Assembly (NCBI GenBank): GCA_964035575.1
Contig: OZ037865.1
Location: 868,001 to 932,000 of the forward strand
Length of the DNA stretch: 64,000 nt
Reading direction: 5' to 3'
Source: Rhynchopus sp. YZ270_cl-10
Taxonomy: Eukaryota; Euglenozoa; Diplonemea; Diplonemida; Diplonemidae
The notes under the pieces were generated by a model, which did not search any database, was not told the origin of the DNA, and worked only from the letters and a program-made list of their open reading frames with translations. The position numbers were made by a program, and so were the translations under genes. Shown here piece by piece: positions 33,018 to 42,675 of this stretch (within the stretch, counting starts at the first letter, position 1; each line of letters opens with the position of its first letter).

Positions 33018-33324
33018 TCTAAAGAAGGGTGCGTGGTGGGTGGGGAAAGTTAGATGTGGGGGGAGGGGATGATAAGAGGTGTGGTAAAAAGAAATCCGTC
33101 TTTTTGTGTGGCTCCTACAGAAGCCTTGTACAGAGAGATATCTAAGAGAAAAAAAAACCCCCCCTTTTTGACAGATTTTGTGCACCATTTTTCAACCATC
33201 AGTTTTCTACGAGAATCGGGAGATGCTTTTTTTAGAGACGCACCCTTTCCACCCTTTTTTCCTTTTCTAACCGCACTAACATTGAGAATCACGAATGTAC
33301 GACAGTTTCCTTCTTCTTCTTCTG

Positions 33325-34755
33325 TCACCGTACATGCAGATCGTTGTGCAATACATGCGAGACCATATCGCAACGATTTAACATGGAGAGCAGTGTGGCC
33401 TCGATGTCACTCAACACACCTCTCTGGGGACGCACGGCTGCGGGGGAGCAGTGGGAAGACTGCGAGTGGGCTGTGCTGTGGGAGTGTGTGCTGGAGGCAC
33501 GCTCGCTGCCACCACCGACACCACCGCTGCTGTGGAACTCCTGCGGGACGGTGTGGTACGGGTAGACCTCAATCGCTGCCTGCCCGCCCTGCCGTGGATA
33601 GTCCTCCGAAAACAGCATCTCCTGCGCACTCGTCGTGTCGCTCTGCGATCCGCTTGACCTGCGCCGCTCCTCCCGGTACACCTCCTCAGAAGCACCACGC
33701 ACACGGTTGCGTGCACGTCGTCTGCTCTGCTCCGACACCTCCGTCCCGCTTTCAGATGGCGGCTGCAGCTGTGGCTCAAATCTGCTGGCATGTGTGATGT
33801 GGTTGCGAGCATGGTTAACCTGCCGCACCACAGGCGGCGACACCTCTGACGAGCCCGTGTCTGTGTGTGTCGAGGTTGTGTCCAGCGACGTCTTGTGCAC
33901 CAGGGTGCATGGCGATCTCGGTACGTAGCGCTCCTGCAGGGGTGTTGCGAGGCGGGGTGCTGGGGTGGTGCTTTCCGTGTGCGGGGTGGTGGTGGAGACT
34001 AGGGCAGGTGCAGGGGTCGCGGCAGGGATAGGTGTGCAAACAGGTGCAGGGACAGAGAGAGGTATGGGAGCAGGCGTAGCAGGTGCGCAAGCAGGAGCAG
34101 GAGCAGGAGCAGAGACAGCAACAGAGACAGGGGCAAGGGCAGGGGTGGCAGGTTTGCAGACAGGGGCTGGGGAGGGTGATGGGGCGGAGGCCGTAGAGAC
34201 AGGGCAATCCCGCTGGCCGCCTCCCAGTGGTGGAAGCTCCAGCCACGCAACGTTGTACAGAAGGTCGTGCGCTGTGAGCGCACCACCGCGCAGGTCTGCG
34301 ACCAGTGTTGTGCAGCATTCAGGCTGCAGAACCTCTGTGCTTGCTGCGAAGAGAGAGTCAACAAAGTCGCCCAAGGCCCTCATATCTGATGCAGGCTTCT
34401 GCAGCACGTTGTTTGGCAATGATACCACCACGTTCGCAACGGACGCAGACTGGTATAGGGACAGCACCTTCACCCCTCCGTGCGAAAACCCGAATCCATG
34501 CAACACCTCCAACGTGCCCGCCACACAGCGCACCAGACCACGCAACCCAGGCAGGTTCACACATGGAAGCCGTTCAGGCAGCTGCAAATAATGCTCAGGG
34601 TTCCATCGCACCGATACAGACACATGCCCCCCTTTGGTCTCATTCCGTTCAATGTCACCGGAAAGGGTGAACCCTAGGGCCATACATTTCTGCAGTGCAG
34701 TGACCAATGCATCGCCCCTCTCGGGCGTCAACCCGGAGGCTACGATGGTGTGCAT
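33325..34755 (-). CDS. degenerate kinase-like (pseudokinase) protein
   Basis: A 476-residue reading frame. Residues about 60-172 follow the C-lobe of protein kinases: VAGTLEVLHGFGFSHGGVK where the catalytic loop would be, SDMRALGDFVDSLF in the place of the D-W-S-L-G helix, and ALTAHDLLYNVAWL like the closing T-A-x-x-L-L-x-H-P-W. The catalytic aspartate of the HxD motif is glycine and no DFG is present, so kinase activity is unlikely. Residues 185-300 are Pro/Ala/Val repeats; 300-476 are polar, Ser/Arg/Gln-rich. A splice acceptor (CTCCTCCACAG) lies 27 bases upstream and the frame stays open up to it (reading NVAWTPLQD), so an additional 5' exon holding an N-lobe cannot be excluded. No function is assigned. 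Confidence 0.6.
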   Translation of the reverse strand: MHTIVASGLTPERGDALVTALQKCMALGFTLSGDIERNETKGGHVSVSVRWNPEHYLQLPERLPCVNLPGLRGLVRCVAGTLEVLHGFGFSHGGVKVLSLYQSASVANVVVSLPNNVLQKPASDMRALGDFVDSLFAASTEVLQPECCTTLVADLRGGALTAHDLLYNVAWLELPPLGGGQRDCPVSTASAPSPSPAPVCKPATPALAPVSVAVSAPAPAPACAPATPAPIPLSVPAPVCTPIPAATPAPALVSTTTPHTESTTPAPRLATPLQERYVPRSPCTLVHKTSLDTTSTHTDTGSSEVSPPVVRQVNHARNHITHASRFEPQLQPPSESGTEVSEQSRRRARNRVRGASEEVYREERRRSSGSQSDTTSAQEMLFSEDYPRQGGQAAIEVYPYHTVPQEFHSSGGVGGGSERASSTHSHSTAHSQSSHCSPAAVRPQRGVLSDIEATLLSMLNRCDMVSHVLHNDLHVR

Positions 34756-35919
34756 ATCTTGTAATGGTGTCCAAGCGACATTCTGTGGAGGAGTACATAT
34801 GACAGAGCTAGAGAGATGGGGAATGACAAATAGACAAATGCTCTAAATCAACGACTGATAAGGACCCAGCCGTCGACTCCAAACTAAATTGCAATTCATT
34901 GAAGAAGGGAAAATTGGAAGAGGGGGGACAAAATCTTTTTTTTTAGTTCTGCAAAAACTTTTAACATAGCAATACGGTAGGTACGTGTGGATGGAGGGTT
35001 GTGTGTGTGTGTGGGGGGGGGTTCGTTTGTGATAGTGACATAGTGTCAGTAGCAGGAGAATCTGAGCAATTGTTGCTTCAGACAGAGACCCATGTCGACT
35101 TACTGCGGAGGGTCTCTCGCTGTCATACAGAATTCTGTTAGGAACTGATTGGGGGACGTATGAAGATAGAAAGAAACAAAAGAAAAAAAGAAGAAAAAAA
35201 AAACCCATCAAAACACATATCAAAATTCTGTTGGAAGAAGAAGAAAAAAAACGCCCCCAACGTTCATAACGTTTTCATTTTCGAAGTTGCTTTTAAAGAA
35301 AAGATGAATAAAATCATGATAATAACAACAAAAAAAAAAGGGGAAAACAAAAACACGTGATTCACTCGAGAGAAAAGAAATCCTGGTCAATTTTTTTATT
35401 TTTTTTGTTTTGATCACTTCCGTTTTCATCAGTGTTTACCCAATCATCTTCCAAAAACAAAGGAAATAATGCCGTCGGAGGGACTGGCACTATTATTTCG
35501 AAAAAAAAAAAACCCCCCCGCCCGCCCCGTTCAGTATACGAAATACAGCGAATAAAACAAAACACACCACGTCAGTTCGTTTAGATGGCACGTCCCCTAG
35601 AGAGTAGACATCTTTTAAATTCTTTTTTTTTGTCGTAAAAAAATTGGTTTTTTTTTTCCCCCCCTCGTTGGAATTTGGATGTGTGTGTCTTGCTTTTTCT
35701 CGTGCAATCGACACTGTCAAACGCTTCCTTGTTTTGTACGATTTATTTGCTTTTTCTTATTATTTTGTTTAAGGGGGAGGGGGGGTTGTTTTGCTATTTA
35801 TTTTTGTATTTTTTTGCTTGCTTTTTTTTGTTTGTTTGCTTGTTTATTTTCATTGTTTTAGCTTACGTTTCGACCCCACAGTGCTGGCATCCGTCTCCCG
35901 TCACCCCTCAACAGGAAGC
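34756..35919. other. A/T-rich spacer, no gene seen
   Basis: Contains poly(A), poly(T) and short C or G runs and a TGTGTG stretch (35000-35025). It includes the 3' flank of the aminotransferase gene. Frames are short and low complexity. No structured motif of families A-C was found. Confidence 0.4.
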
Positions 35920-37269
35920 TTACACAACAATGGACCAGTTGTCCTTTTTGTACTCGACGTCTCCGTACTGGATGTCCTGGATGGTGTTCATCAACTGTGT
36001 CGCGAGGGAGTTCTCTGGGACGGGGATCTTGTAGTCAGTTCCCTCCCAGTGGATGCAGTCCACAGGCGAGACAATGGCCGCAGTTCCGGTTCCGAAGGAC
36101 TCAAGGACCTGTCCCTTTCTCGATCTTTCGGCAACCTCGTCCATGGTGAACTGACGCTCAGTCACCTTAAGTCCCTCAATCTGTCCTGCAAGCTGAAGCA
36201 CACTGTCGCGTGTCACTCCCGGAAGCACGGTGCCCTCAAGCGGTGCTGTGATAAGCTCCTTCTGCCCGTCGTCGTTGACGAAGAGGAAGAACATGTTCAT
36301 CGCACCCACCTCGGTCACAGTGTTCTCAGGCCCGAGCCAGAGGATCTGCTGGTAGCCCTTCTTTGCGGCGGCCATCTGGGGGGCGATGGTGGGGCCGTAG
36401 TTGCCTCCCACCTTGTAGTCTCCGGTGCCTCCGTTCCAGGCACGCACGTTGGCGGAGTCGGCAAGGAGGGACACAGGCTTGAAGCCGTCCTTGTAGTACG
36501 GACCCACCGGGCATGTGATGATGAAGAGCTGTGCTGCTGCTGCAGGTGCAACACCGAGGCACACATCCGTGGAGATGACAGTCGGGCGGATGTACATCGA
36601 GTACCCCTTCTGCTGTGGGATCCACTCCTGGTCAACCTTCACAAGCTCCTTCAGCACCTTCACGAACTCCTCGTTGTCGAATGTCGGCAGCGCCAGGCGC
36701 TCGGTCGAACGGTTCATGCGCTTCGAGTTCATGTCGGGTCTGAACAGACGCACCTCGCCCGACTCCCTCCTGTACGCCTTCATCCCCTCGAAGCACTGCA
36801 GCGAGTAGTGCAGCGACGATGCTGCAGGCGACAGCTTCAGGTCTGCGTACGGCTCAATGCGCGGTGCTTCCCACCCGTTTTCTGCTGTCCAGTCGATTTT
36901 GAGCATGTGGTTGGAGAACACCTTACCAAACTGCAACGTTTCAAGTGGGGGCAGGTTCACTGGACTGTAAAAAGAGATATTATAACATCGGGATTTACGC
37001 ATTGTCTTCTACACTGAGTTTGCATCTCATTTACTAGAGTATAGAATTTTTGCCAACACTTTATTTGAGAAATTGGAGGATAATATAGAAAATCAAAGAC
37101 TCTCATACTCGGTCACTTCCGTGACGTGAAAAATTATGGAAAAACTAAAAGGTGGAAATACATACCGGTCGGAAAGTGTTGTCGTCAACTCGCTCGCCTT
37201 GAAGGAATCGAAGTGTCCAGCACGGCGCTGGGCCGCGCGCAGTGCGGCAGTTGCGGTGGAACGGCGCAT
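35920..37269 (-). CDS. branched-chain amino acid aminotransferase, two exons, organelle presequence
   Basis: Exons 37269-37166 and 36964-35920 (intron 201 bases, GTATGT to TTTTTACAG) give 382 residues in frame. The fold-type IV PLP signature is clear: SLQCFEGMKAYR, FRPDMNSKRMNRS, the PLP lysine K219 in GDYKVGGNYGP, then LGPENTVTEVGAMNMFF (E253) and FGTGTAAIVSPV. The enzyme interconverts leucine, isoleucine and valine with their 2-oxo acids using glutamate/2-oxoglutarate. Exon 1 codes for MRRSTATAALRAAQRRAGHF and a further 14 residues: Arg/Ala/Ser/Thr-rich and free of acids in the first 20, a typical mitochondrial-type presequence, coded almost alone on its own exon. The mature domain starts in exon 2. 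Length and motifs are like eukaryotic mitochondrial enzymes. No strong CAG acceptor is seen near the ATG. Confidence 0.93.
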
Positions 37270-37430
37270 TGTTTGTTTTCCTTTTTATTTATTTTCTTTG
37301 ATGTGAAGAGATGCTTTCCCTCTTATTCAAAATTACAAAACACAAAAAATACACTTTTTTTTTATCCCGCACCAAACTTAAAAATTTAAAAACCCTCAAG
37401 TGTAAACAAGCGGGCCTTCTTATGTAGGGT

Positions 37431-38585
37431 TCACGACGCATCGCCACTGACCTCTTCCTTTGCACCCTTCTCTGCAATTCTCTGGCGGCTGAGGAGCAGC
37501 TCGTGCAGCGCAGTGCCGCCGTCTATCTCTGCAGGGTTGCCTGCAAGGTCGAGGCATGTGAGGCTTTGTGCGGTGCTTGCTGCCTTGACCAGAGCAGCCA
37601 TGCCTTCGTCGTGAATGAAGTTCAGTTCGAGGTTTACAGTTGTCAATGAACACTTCCCTGTCCCAAGCAACTCCGCCAGCCCCAAGACACCTTCATTATA
37701 AACCCGATTATTCCGCAAAACAAGCGACTTCAGCGCTTTGTGCTTCTTAATAGCGTTGCACAGATGCTGGCAACCCCGATCCCCTATCCGGTTCATCGCA
37801 ACGTCCAAACTCGTTAATGTAGAGTTTCCATGCAGCCCTGAAGAGATCGCCTCTGCACCTACGTCCCCTATCGCATTGGCACGCAGCGACAGCGACGTCA
37901 AGACTGGGTGGTGTATCAATACGATAGCTAGGGCCTTCGCACCGTTGGGGGTGATGCCAGCATTGTCCAGGGTCATGTGTTGCAGGCTTTTGTTCTCCCT
38001 GAGTCCTGCACAGAGAAGCTCTGCTCCTGCGCCAGAAATGTCATTCCGCGAAACATCAAGATACGTTAAAGTGTCCAACTTCAATGCATCTGAAAGATAC
38101 GAGCAATGCTCCATATCGAGCCCCGCATTGATGAGCGACAGCGAGACTAGGGTGGGGTGCTGGCGGATCACCTCAGCGACGTGCTGTACCGAGTTCTGGT
38201 CAAGCGTCAGCGAGAGGATGGTGAGGGAGGTGACTGAGGTGTTAATGTGGAGTGCTTCGCAGATCGCAGCGACACCGCGTGCAGAGATCGAGCGTGGCCC
38301 GGTACGTTCGTCGGATGTAGTGGTGGAGTCGCCGTGCAACGTCAGCTGTGTCAACGACTTCGAAAGCGCAATGTGCTTCGCCACCGCGACCGTCCCCTCC
38401 TCCCCAACAGCATACTCATGAGCCGCCACCTCCTTGTCGCGTCCCACCGCGTCATCCGTATCCGGAACAGGCCGATCTCGTTGTAGCTCATGACTGAAGA
38501 GCTCACCGCCACTATGCCCTCTATCAAACGCAACAAGGTTTAAATGCCGGCTTCCACGGCATAGCGCTGCTATTGCAAGTTCCAT
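37431..38585 (-). CDS. leucine-rich-repeat protein (ribonuclease-inhibitor type)
   Basis: A 384-residue protein, start MELAIAAL at 38585. From about residue 70 to 365 it has roughly ten repeats of 28 residues with the pattern L-x-x-L-x-L-x-x-N-x-I-x-x-x-G-A-x-x-L (for example LTSLSLRANAIGDVGAEAIS, LTYLDVSRNDISGAGAELLC, LKSLVLRNNRVYNEGVLGLA). This is the RI-like subtype found in NLRC3-like and RanGAP-like proteins, used for protein binding. Residues 1-65 are unrelated and polar. No NACHT, kinase or membrane segment is attached. Upstream on the same strand lies a motif B copy (38670-38716); the frame continues into it but is unlikely to be translated there. Confidence 0.85.
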   Translation of the reverse strand: MELAIAALCRGSRHLNLVAFDRGHSGGELFSHELQRDRPVPDTDDAVGRDKEVAAHEYAVGEEGTVAVAKHIALSKSLTQLTLHGDSTTTSDERTGPRSISARGVAAICEALHINTSVTSLTILSLTLDQNSVQHVAEVIRQHPTLVSLSLINAGLDMEHCSYLSDALKLDTLTYLDVSRNDISGAGAELLCAGLRENKSLQHMTLDNAGITPNGAKALAIVLIHHPVLTSLSLRANAIGDVGAEAISSGLHGNSTLTSLDVAMNRIGDRGCQHLCNAIKKHKALKSLVLRNNRVYNEGVLGLAELLGTGKCSLTTVNLELNFIHDEGMAALVKAASTAQSLTCLDLAGNPAEIDGGTALHELLLSRQRIAEKGAKEEVSGDAS

Positions 38586-39121
38586 TGTAAGAATATGTGG
38601 AAAGTCTTTGGGAGAAGTACTTAAAAAGGAAAGAGTGGTGCAAAGTGGAGAAGAAAAAAGAGAGAGAAAGAAAGCTGAAAAGTGCAAGCGCCTCACCGTT
38701 CATCGGCGGACGCACTGAGAGAAACGGTTGGTAGGATGAAATGCCAGCGTCATGTTGAGAAATATGAATAAAATGTTGAGGGGGAAAAATACATCATTGA
38801 TGTGAATTGTTCTCTTCTAACTGTTTCTTTGCTGCACGGAAGTGCAATAGAAGGAGTGGGGAAAATGGGGAAGGGGACAGGGGCATGAGGAAAGGGAGTA
38901 AGATTGCAGTTGGAGAGGAAGGCGGAACAAGAACACATACACCTATCCCCTGCTTTCCCCCCCTTGCCCATGACACCACACTGCCCTCCGTCATGAAACG
39001 GGGTTGTGTGGGTCTCTTTTGGAGTCTTTCTTTAGAATGAGGTGACACTGAAGTCAGAAAAGGTATCATTGCTTTTGCCTCATGCCTCATGCCTCATGCC
39101 TCATGCCTCATGCCTCATGCC
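38586..39121. other. spacer with motif B copy and CATGCCT repeat
   Basis: A motif B copy lies at 38670-38716, about 90% like that at 13456-13503 and including its hairpin (CACCGTTCATCGGCGGACG). The rest is GA-rich. A 7-bp tandem repeat CATGCCT begins at 39078. Confidence 0.5.
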
Positions 39122-39129
39122 TCATGCCT
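39078..39129. repeat. (CATGCCT)n 7-bp tandem repeat, about 7 copies
   Basis: Perfect tandem copies. On the minus strand the repeat reads AGGCATG, and the stop codon of the TPR-like gene (39122-39124) lies inside it. Confidence 0.85.
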
Positions 39130-40393
39130 CTACTGGCTTGGGGGGAACCTTCTTCAAGAGAAGGCCACCTTGCTCGTAGCACATGGCCCCTGGAGGTATC
39201 TTGTGCAAACGGGGCAGGCGTGCGGACAACGGACTTCGCTTTACAGATCGTTTCTTCTGAGGTCCAGAGCGGGTCTGGTTTTGGCTTTGGCTTTGGCTCT
39301 GTCCCGGGTGTTGGTCTTGGTTTTGGACTGAAAGCTGGTTTTGACTTTGCGTTTTGTCGTCTGTGTGTGTTGCACCGTATTTGGCGATCGTCCCACGTGA
39401 ATTGTTCGCAGTGTTCTTCAATGGCGGCAACGACGACACCGACGCCAGCGCAGACTTGAGCGAGTCGAACTGCTTCCCCGTCGGCAGCGACGCAGCATGC
39501 TTCCGTGCGTTCGAGAACGACCGTGCCGCGTTCTGGCAACCCTCTTTCTCACTCTCCACCCCAATCGCAGTCTGCGCCACCCCAAGGTTATAACACGCAG
39601 ATGCAAGCAAAAACGACAGCCAATCCTCACCCCCTTCGCCTTTCCCCTCCGTATCACGCATCTTGTCAGAAAGAACACGCCCTCGCTGTGCACGAAGACA
39701 CCGCACAGCCTGCTTGCTGCACTCCGCCCCGTCTACAGGCTGCCCAATCTGCGTCAGGAGCGACCCAATCGCGAGCAGGGTTTCGGGGCTGACGCGGCCC
39801 TGGTTCAGGAGAATCTCCGTCTGTCGTGCCTTTTCGAGGTATTTGAGGGCGAGCTTGAGGTTGCCTTCCCTCTTCTGGAAGCATGCCATATTCCTGAGGG
39901 TGGTGGGGCGCAGGTGGAAACGGCCTTTGATCCCTTTCTCCCCGACCCACCCATTGAGACTCAGTGTACGCAGTGCGACCTCGAGGAGGGTAAAACTGTT
40001 TGCCCTGAGGGCAAGTGTGTTGATAGTTTGTGCGGCGGTGGAGAGAAGTGCACGGACCTCTTCGTGCTTGAGGAGGGAACGCTTGGAGGTGTAGTGGTGC
40101 ATGCTGTTGAAGGTGTTCTTATGTGTCAACAGAGGCGTTTTAGTGTCTGTCGCAACAAGGCGTTCCTTGTCGGATGCGGAGATGGTGCCCTCGACAGTCT
40201 CCCACTCAGATGCAATCAGCGCAATGTCAGCCTCAATCTCAGAAGCAAGCCGCCCCGTCTCAATCTTCTGCATCGCAGTGTCAATATGAAAATGCATTGT
40301 CTTCAAGTGCTTCACACGTGTCGAGTCGGTTCTGAACTGGTCATCATCTTGCTGTATGTCGCCTTCAGTGGGTGCGATCCACCCTTTGTTCAT
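39122..40393 (-). CDS. TPR-like helical-repeat protein
   Basis: A 423-residue protein, start MNKGWIAP at 40393, with a splice acceptor (TTGCTCTGTTAG) 9 bases upstream. Residues about 100-310 are paired helices with tetratricopeptide character: RPTTLRNMACFQKREGNLKL, ALKYLEKARQTEILLNQG, SPETLLAIGSLLTQIGQPVD and LASACYNLGVAQTAIGVESE. TPR arrays serve in protein-protein contact. The C-terminal 90 residues are Gln/Ser/Asn-rich (QSQSQSQNQT), then basic (KKRSVKRSPLSARLPRLHKI). No catalytic motif or signal peptide. The stop codon lies inside the CATGCCT tandem repeat, so changes in repeat number could move the C-terminus. Confidence 0.75.
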   Translation of the reverse strand: MNKGWIAPTEGDIQQDDDQFRTDSTRVKHLKTMHFHIDTAMQKIETGRLASEIEADIALIASEWETVEGTISASDKERLVATDTKTPLLTHKNTFNSMHHYTSKRSLLKHEEVRALLSTAAQTINTLALRANSFTLLEVALRTLSLNGWVGEKGIKGRFHLRPTTLRNMACFQKREGNLKLALKYLEKARQTEILLNQGRVSPETLLAIGSLLTQIGQPVDGAECSKQAVRCLRAQRGRVLSDKMRDTEGKGEGGEDWLSFLLASACYNLGVAQTAIGVESEKEGCQNAARSFSNARKHAASLPTGKQFDSLKSALASVSSLPPLKNTANNSRGTIAKYGATHTDDKTQSQNQLSVQNQDQHPGQSQSQSQNQTRSGPQKKRSVKRSPLSARLPRLHKIPPGAMCYEQGGLLLKKVPPKPVEA

Positions 40394-40512
40394 ATTGCGA
40401 ACCTAACAGAGCAAAGTCCTTTGTACGTTGTTCTGTGGGGAGAATGAAGGCGAGAGGCGAGAGGTATGGGGCAGGGAGAGAAGGCTACATCACAAAAATA
40501 TATCATTATGTA

Positions 40513-40682
40513 TACAATGCGCTCTGATTAGAGTATAAGTGAGTCTGGGATTTGGGCCGAGTCAGTTAGAGTCCAGTTAGAGTATCCCTCTAATTGACCC
40601 TCTTATAAGACTCTAATTAGAGTTTTAAAGACTCTAAATACTATAACTGCCGACTCTACTACTCTAATTAGAGCGCATTGTA
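40513..40682. mobile_element. 170 bp MITE with CTCTAATTAGAG words (element J)
   Basis: Inverted ends TACAATGCGCTCTGATTAG (left) and TACAATGCGCTCTAATTAG (right, other strand), flanked by TA (40511-40512, 40683-40684). The interior is made of repeats of ACTCTAATTAGAGT or its half words, about eight times. Tc1/mariner-like by its TA target. It lies between the TPR-like gene and the C2/PDZ/B-box gene. Confidence 0.7.
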
Positions 40683-40830
40683 TAGTTATTGTTCACTTTT
40701 GGAAATGTTTCACCTTTTTGTGGCGAGCAGAAACGCTGTAAAGTTGCTTCTTTTTTCTCCCTTTTTCTTTTAGAATCTGCTATACCACATCAACCCCCCC
40801 TCTGGAAAGAGTTGAGTACGATGTGTACAT

Positions 40831-42675
40831 TCATCTGACTAATGGCTCTGTGTCGTGAAGATGAGGCTGGACCTTTAGCGCTGTGGCAATGATTGGAAGC
40901 AGGACGTGGCAGAGCTTTATCATGTCGAAGACGGAGTCGCACCAGCGTATGGCGGTGCTGAGGAGCAGGTCTATGAAGCAGGTCTTTGGGGGCACACCTT
41001 TCATCCGCACTGCCTCCTCCACAGCAAGGAGCTTCGAGAAGTTGTACGAGATACCAGGCAAGAACAGCTGAAGTAGGCAGATCGTGAACGCAGCGTGGAG
41101 GCTCACGGTATACGGCTGCACCCTAGACCAGAAGATGTCAAGCACTGCGCTCAGCGACTCTGACGATGCCAGCATCGCACGCGCCTGCAGGTTCTTCCTC
41201 TTCATAAGATGCAACGACGCCAACGCCTCCTCCTCCGTCACCTCAAGACCAAGCTTCAGGTTGCTGCGTGTGCTTGCCGTCACCCTCTCACACACAATCC
41301 GCCCATACCCAAGAATGGCATCCAAAGACTCAGACCCCCAAAGCACAATCACAACATTGTCCATGCACACTTCTAACTCCTGCGCTTGCAGGGCGTCCCT
41401 GTGGTATGCGAAGATCTTGCGCACAATGTCAGGGCTTTGCATGTCGTCCAGAATGCTCTCCCATGCGTGTGGTGTCTTGCCCTGTGCCGTGGAGGTGCGC
41501 AGCTTGAGGCCCACCAGCTCCCGCATGTGGATGAAGGCCTTTGGGGTGAATTGTTTGCGCCGCTGTGTCTTCTGTATTCTGTCGTTCGAGGAGAACATCG
41601 TGAGGTACGAATCATTGCAGTGCCTCTTGAAGGCCGCACGCGAGGCGTGCGACGCCTCGCAGCAGTCGCGGCACTGCATGCGCGCACAGTCGCTGCAGTA
41701 CTGCGCTGCAATACGCACCCGACACTCGCAACAGATCGTCTCAGTGGAACGCACGAGAATCATGTGTCCCGCAGCGTCCTCTACGGACACCCACCCACGG
41801 CAAGGGAAAATGAGGAACGCACGCCTCCCCTTCGTATGCGCTACTTGCACCTTGCGGCCACAGGGGAGCACGACTTTGACCTTGCTGCTCAGGCGCTCCT
41901 CCTCCCGCACGGTTGCACCGTTCTTGCCTGCAACCACATACTCTTCCCCATCGCAAAGGTACTTGGGCGACGCAGGTGCCTCTGCGCGTGAGGCCACCTT
42001 TGCACGCCGCAAGGTCGGGCTCAGGGTGTTCAGGAAGGTCATATTCGCAGAAAGCCGCCCTGCACAGAGCTTGCGGAGGTGTGCGACCGACTGCAGTGCG
42101 ATGCCATCCACGTCCGCGACTGTGCTCCCCACCAATGCGGACAGCCCTGACAACGCTGCTGCAGAGGCGGGCTCTACGTCAAGCAGCTGCAGACTGTCGC
42201 TGAGAATAAGCCCCGGGTCCTCCCCATGCAACCACGTCAGGGCCGCTGTCGCCTTCATACCAGGTTCGATGCACGGTGCTGCTGTGTTGTTGTCGTTGGC
42301 GGCCCCGTACGGGGCCGGCTTTGTTTCGCCCTCGCCCTCAGCCTTGGACGTCTCCCACAGCACAGTCACCAGCGCGCGCCCACCAATCTCAAGACAAGCC
42401 GTGCTCGTAAACGGGCGTGTCTCAGTGAACGCAGACCCCAAGACATGTTCCCCACCTTGCCGGGTCTCCACCACCTCCACCTCCAACGTCACAGCCTCAG
42501 CGTCAACAGGCAGCGCTAACGTTTCCGACATCCATCGAAAAGGCTTGCGACGTGCCGTGCTGGTCTGCACACAGGCATGATGGTATTTGAGTCTAACAAA
42601 CGGCCGTCGTCCCGACCCCTTGGGGTCCTCCCCTTTAAACTCAAGGCAAGCCACAGAAGCATTAATGCAAAACAT
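40831..42675 (-). CDS. C2 / PDZ / SH3-like / B-box multidomain protein
   Basis: A 614-residue protein; the acceptor (TTTTTTTTCATAG) ends 3 bases before the ATG. Residues 1-110 look like a C2-type beta sandwich (VRLKYHHACVQTSTARRKPF, VTLEVEVVETRQG). Residues 145-215 resemble a PDZ domain (GLILSDSLQLLDVEPASAAA, VADVDGIALQSVAHLRKL). Residues 244-300 read as an SH3-like barrel (YVVAGKNGATVREEE, RGWVSVED). Residues 314-353 hold a B-box-like zinc-binding site (CCECRVRIAAQYCSDCARMQ, then CRDCCEASHASRAAFKRH). The rest is helical, with no RING finger. Together this suggests a membrane-associated scaffold. Domain calls other than the zinc site are from pattern and moderate in strength. Confidence 0.7.
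   Translation of the reverse strand: MFCINASVACLEFKGEDPKGSGRRPFVRLKYHHACVQTSTARRKPFRWMSETLALPVDAEAVTLEVEVVETRQGGEHVLGSAFTETRPFTSTACLEIGGRALVTVLWETSKAEGEGETKPAPYGAANDNNTAAPCIEPGMKATAALTWLHGEDPGLILSDSLQLLDVEPASAAALSGLSALVGSTVADVDGIALQSVAHLRKLCAGRLSANMTFLNTLSPTLRRAKVASRAEAPASPKYLCDGEEYVVAGKNGATVREEERLSSKVKVVLPCGRKVQVAHTKGRRAFLIFPCRGWVSVEDAAGHMILVRSTETICCECRVRIAAQYCSDCARMQCRDCCEASHASRAAFKRHCNDSYLTMFSSNDRIQKTQRRKQFTPKAFIHMRELVGLKLRTSTAQGKTPHAWESILDDMQSPDIVRKIFAYHRDALQAQELEVCMDNVVIVLWGSESLDAILGYGRIVCERVTASTRSNLKLGLEVTEEEALASLHLMKRKNLQARAMLASSESLSAVLDIFWSRVQPYTVSLHAAFTICLLQLFLPGISYNFSKLLAVEEAVRMKGVPPKTCFIDLLLSTAIRWCDSVFDMIKLCHVLLPIIATALKVQPHLHDTEPLVR

Noticed and set aside
38586-38715. Longer N-terminus of the leucine-rich-repeat protein
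   Set aside because: The extension runs into a dispersed motif B copy and lacks an ATG until that repeat; the inner ATG fits better.
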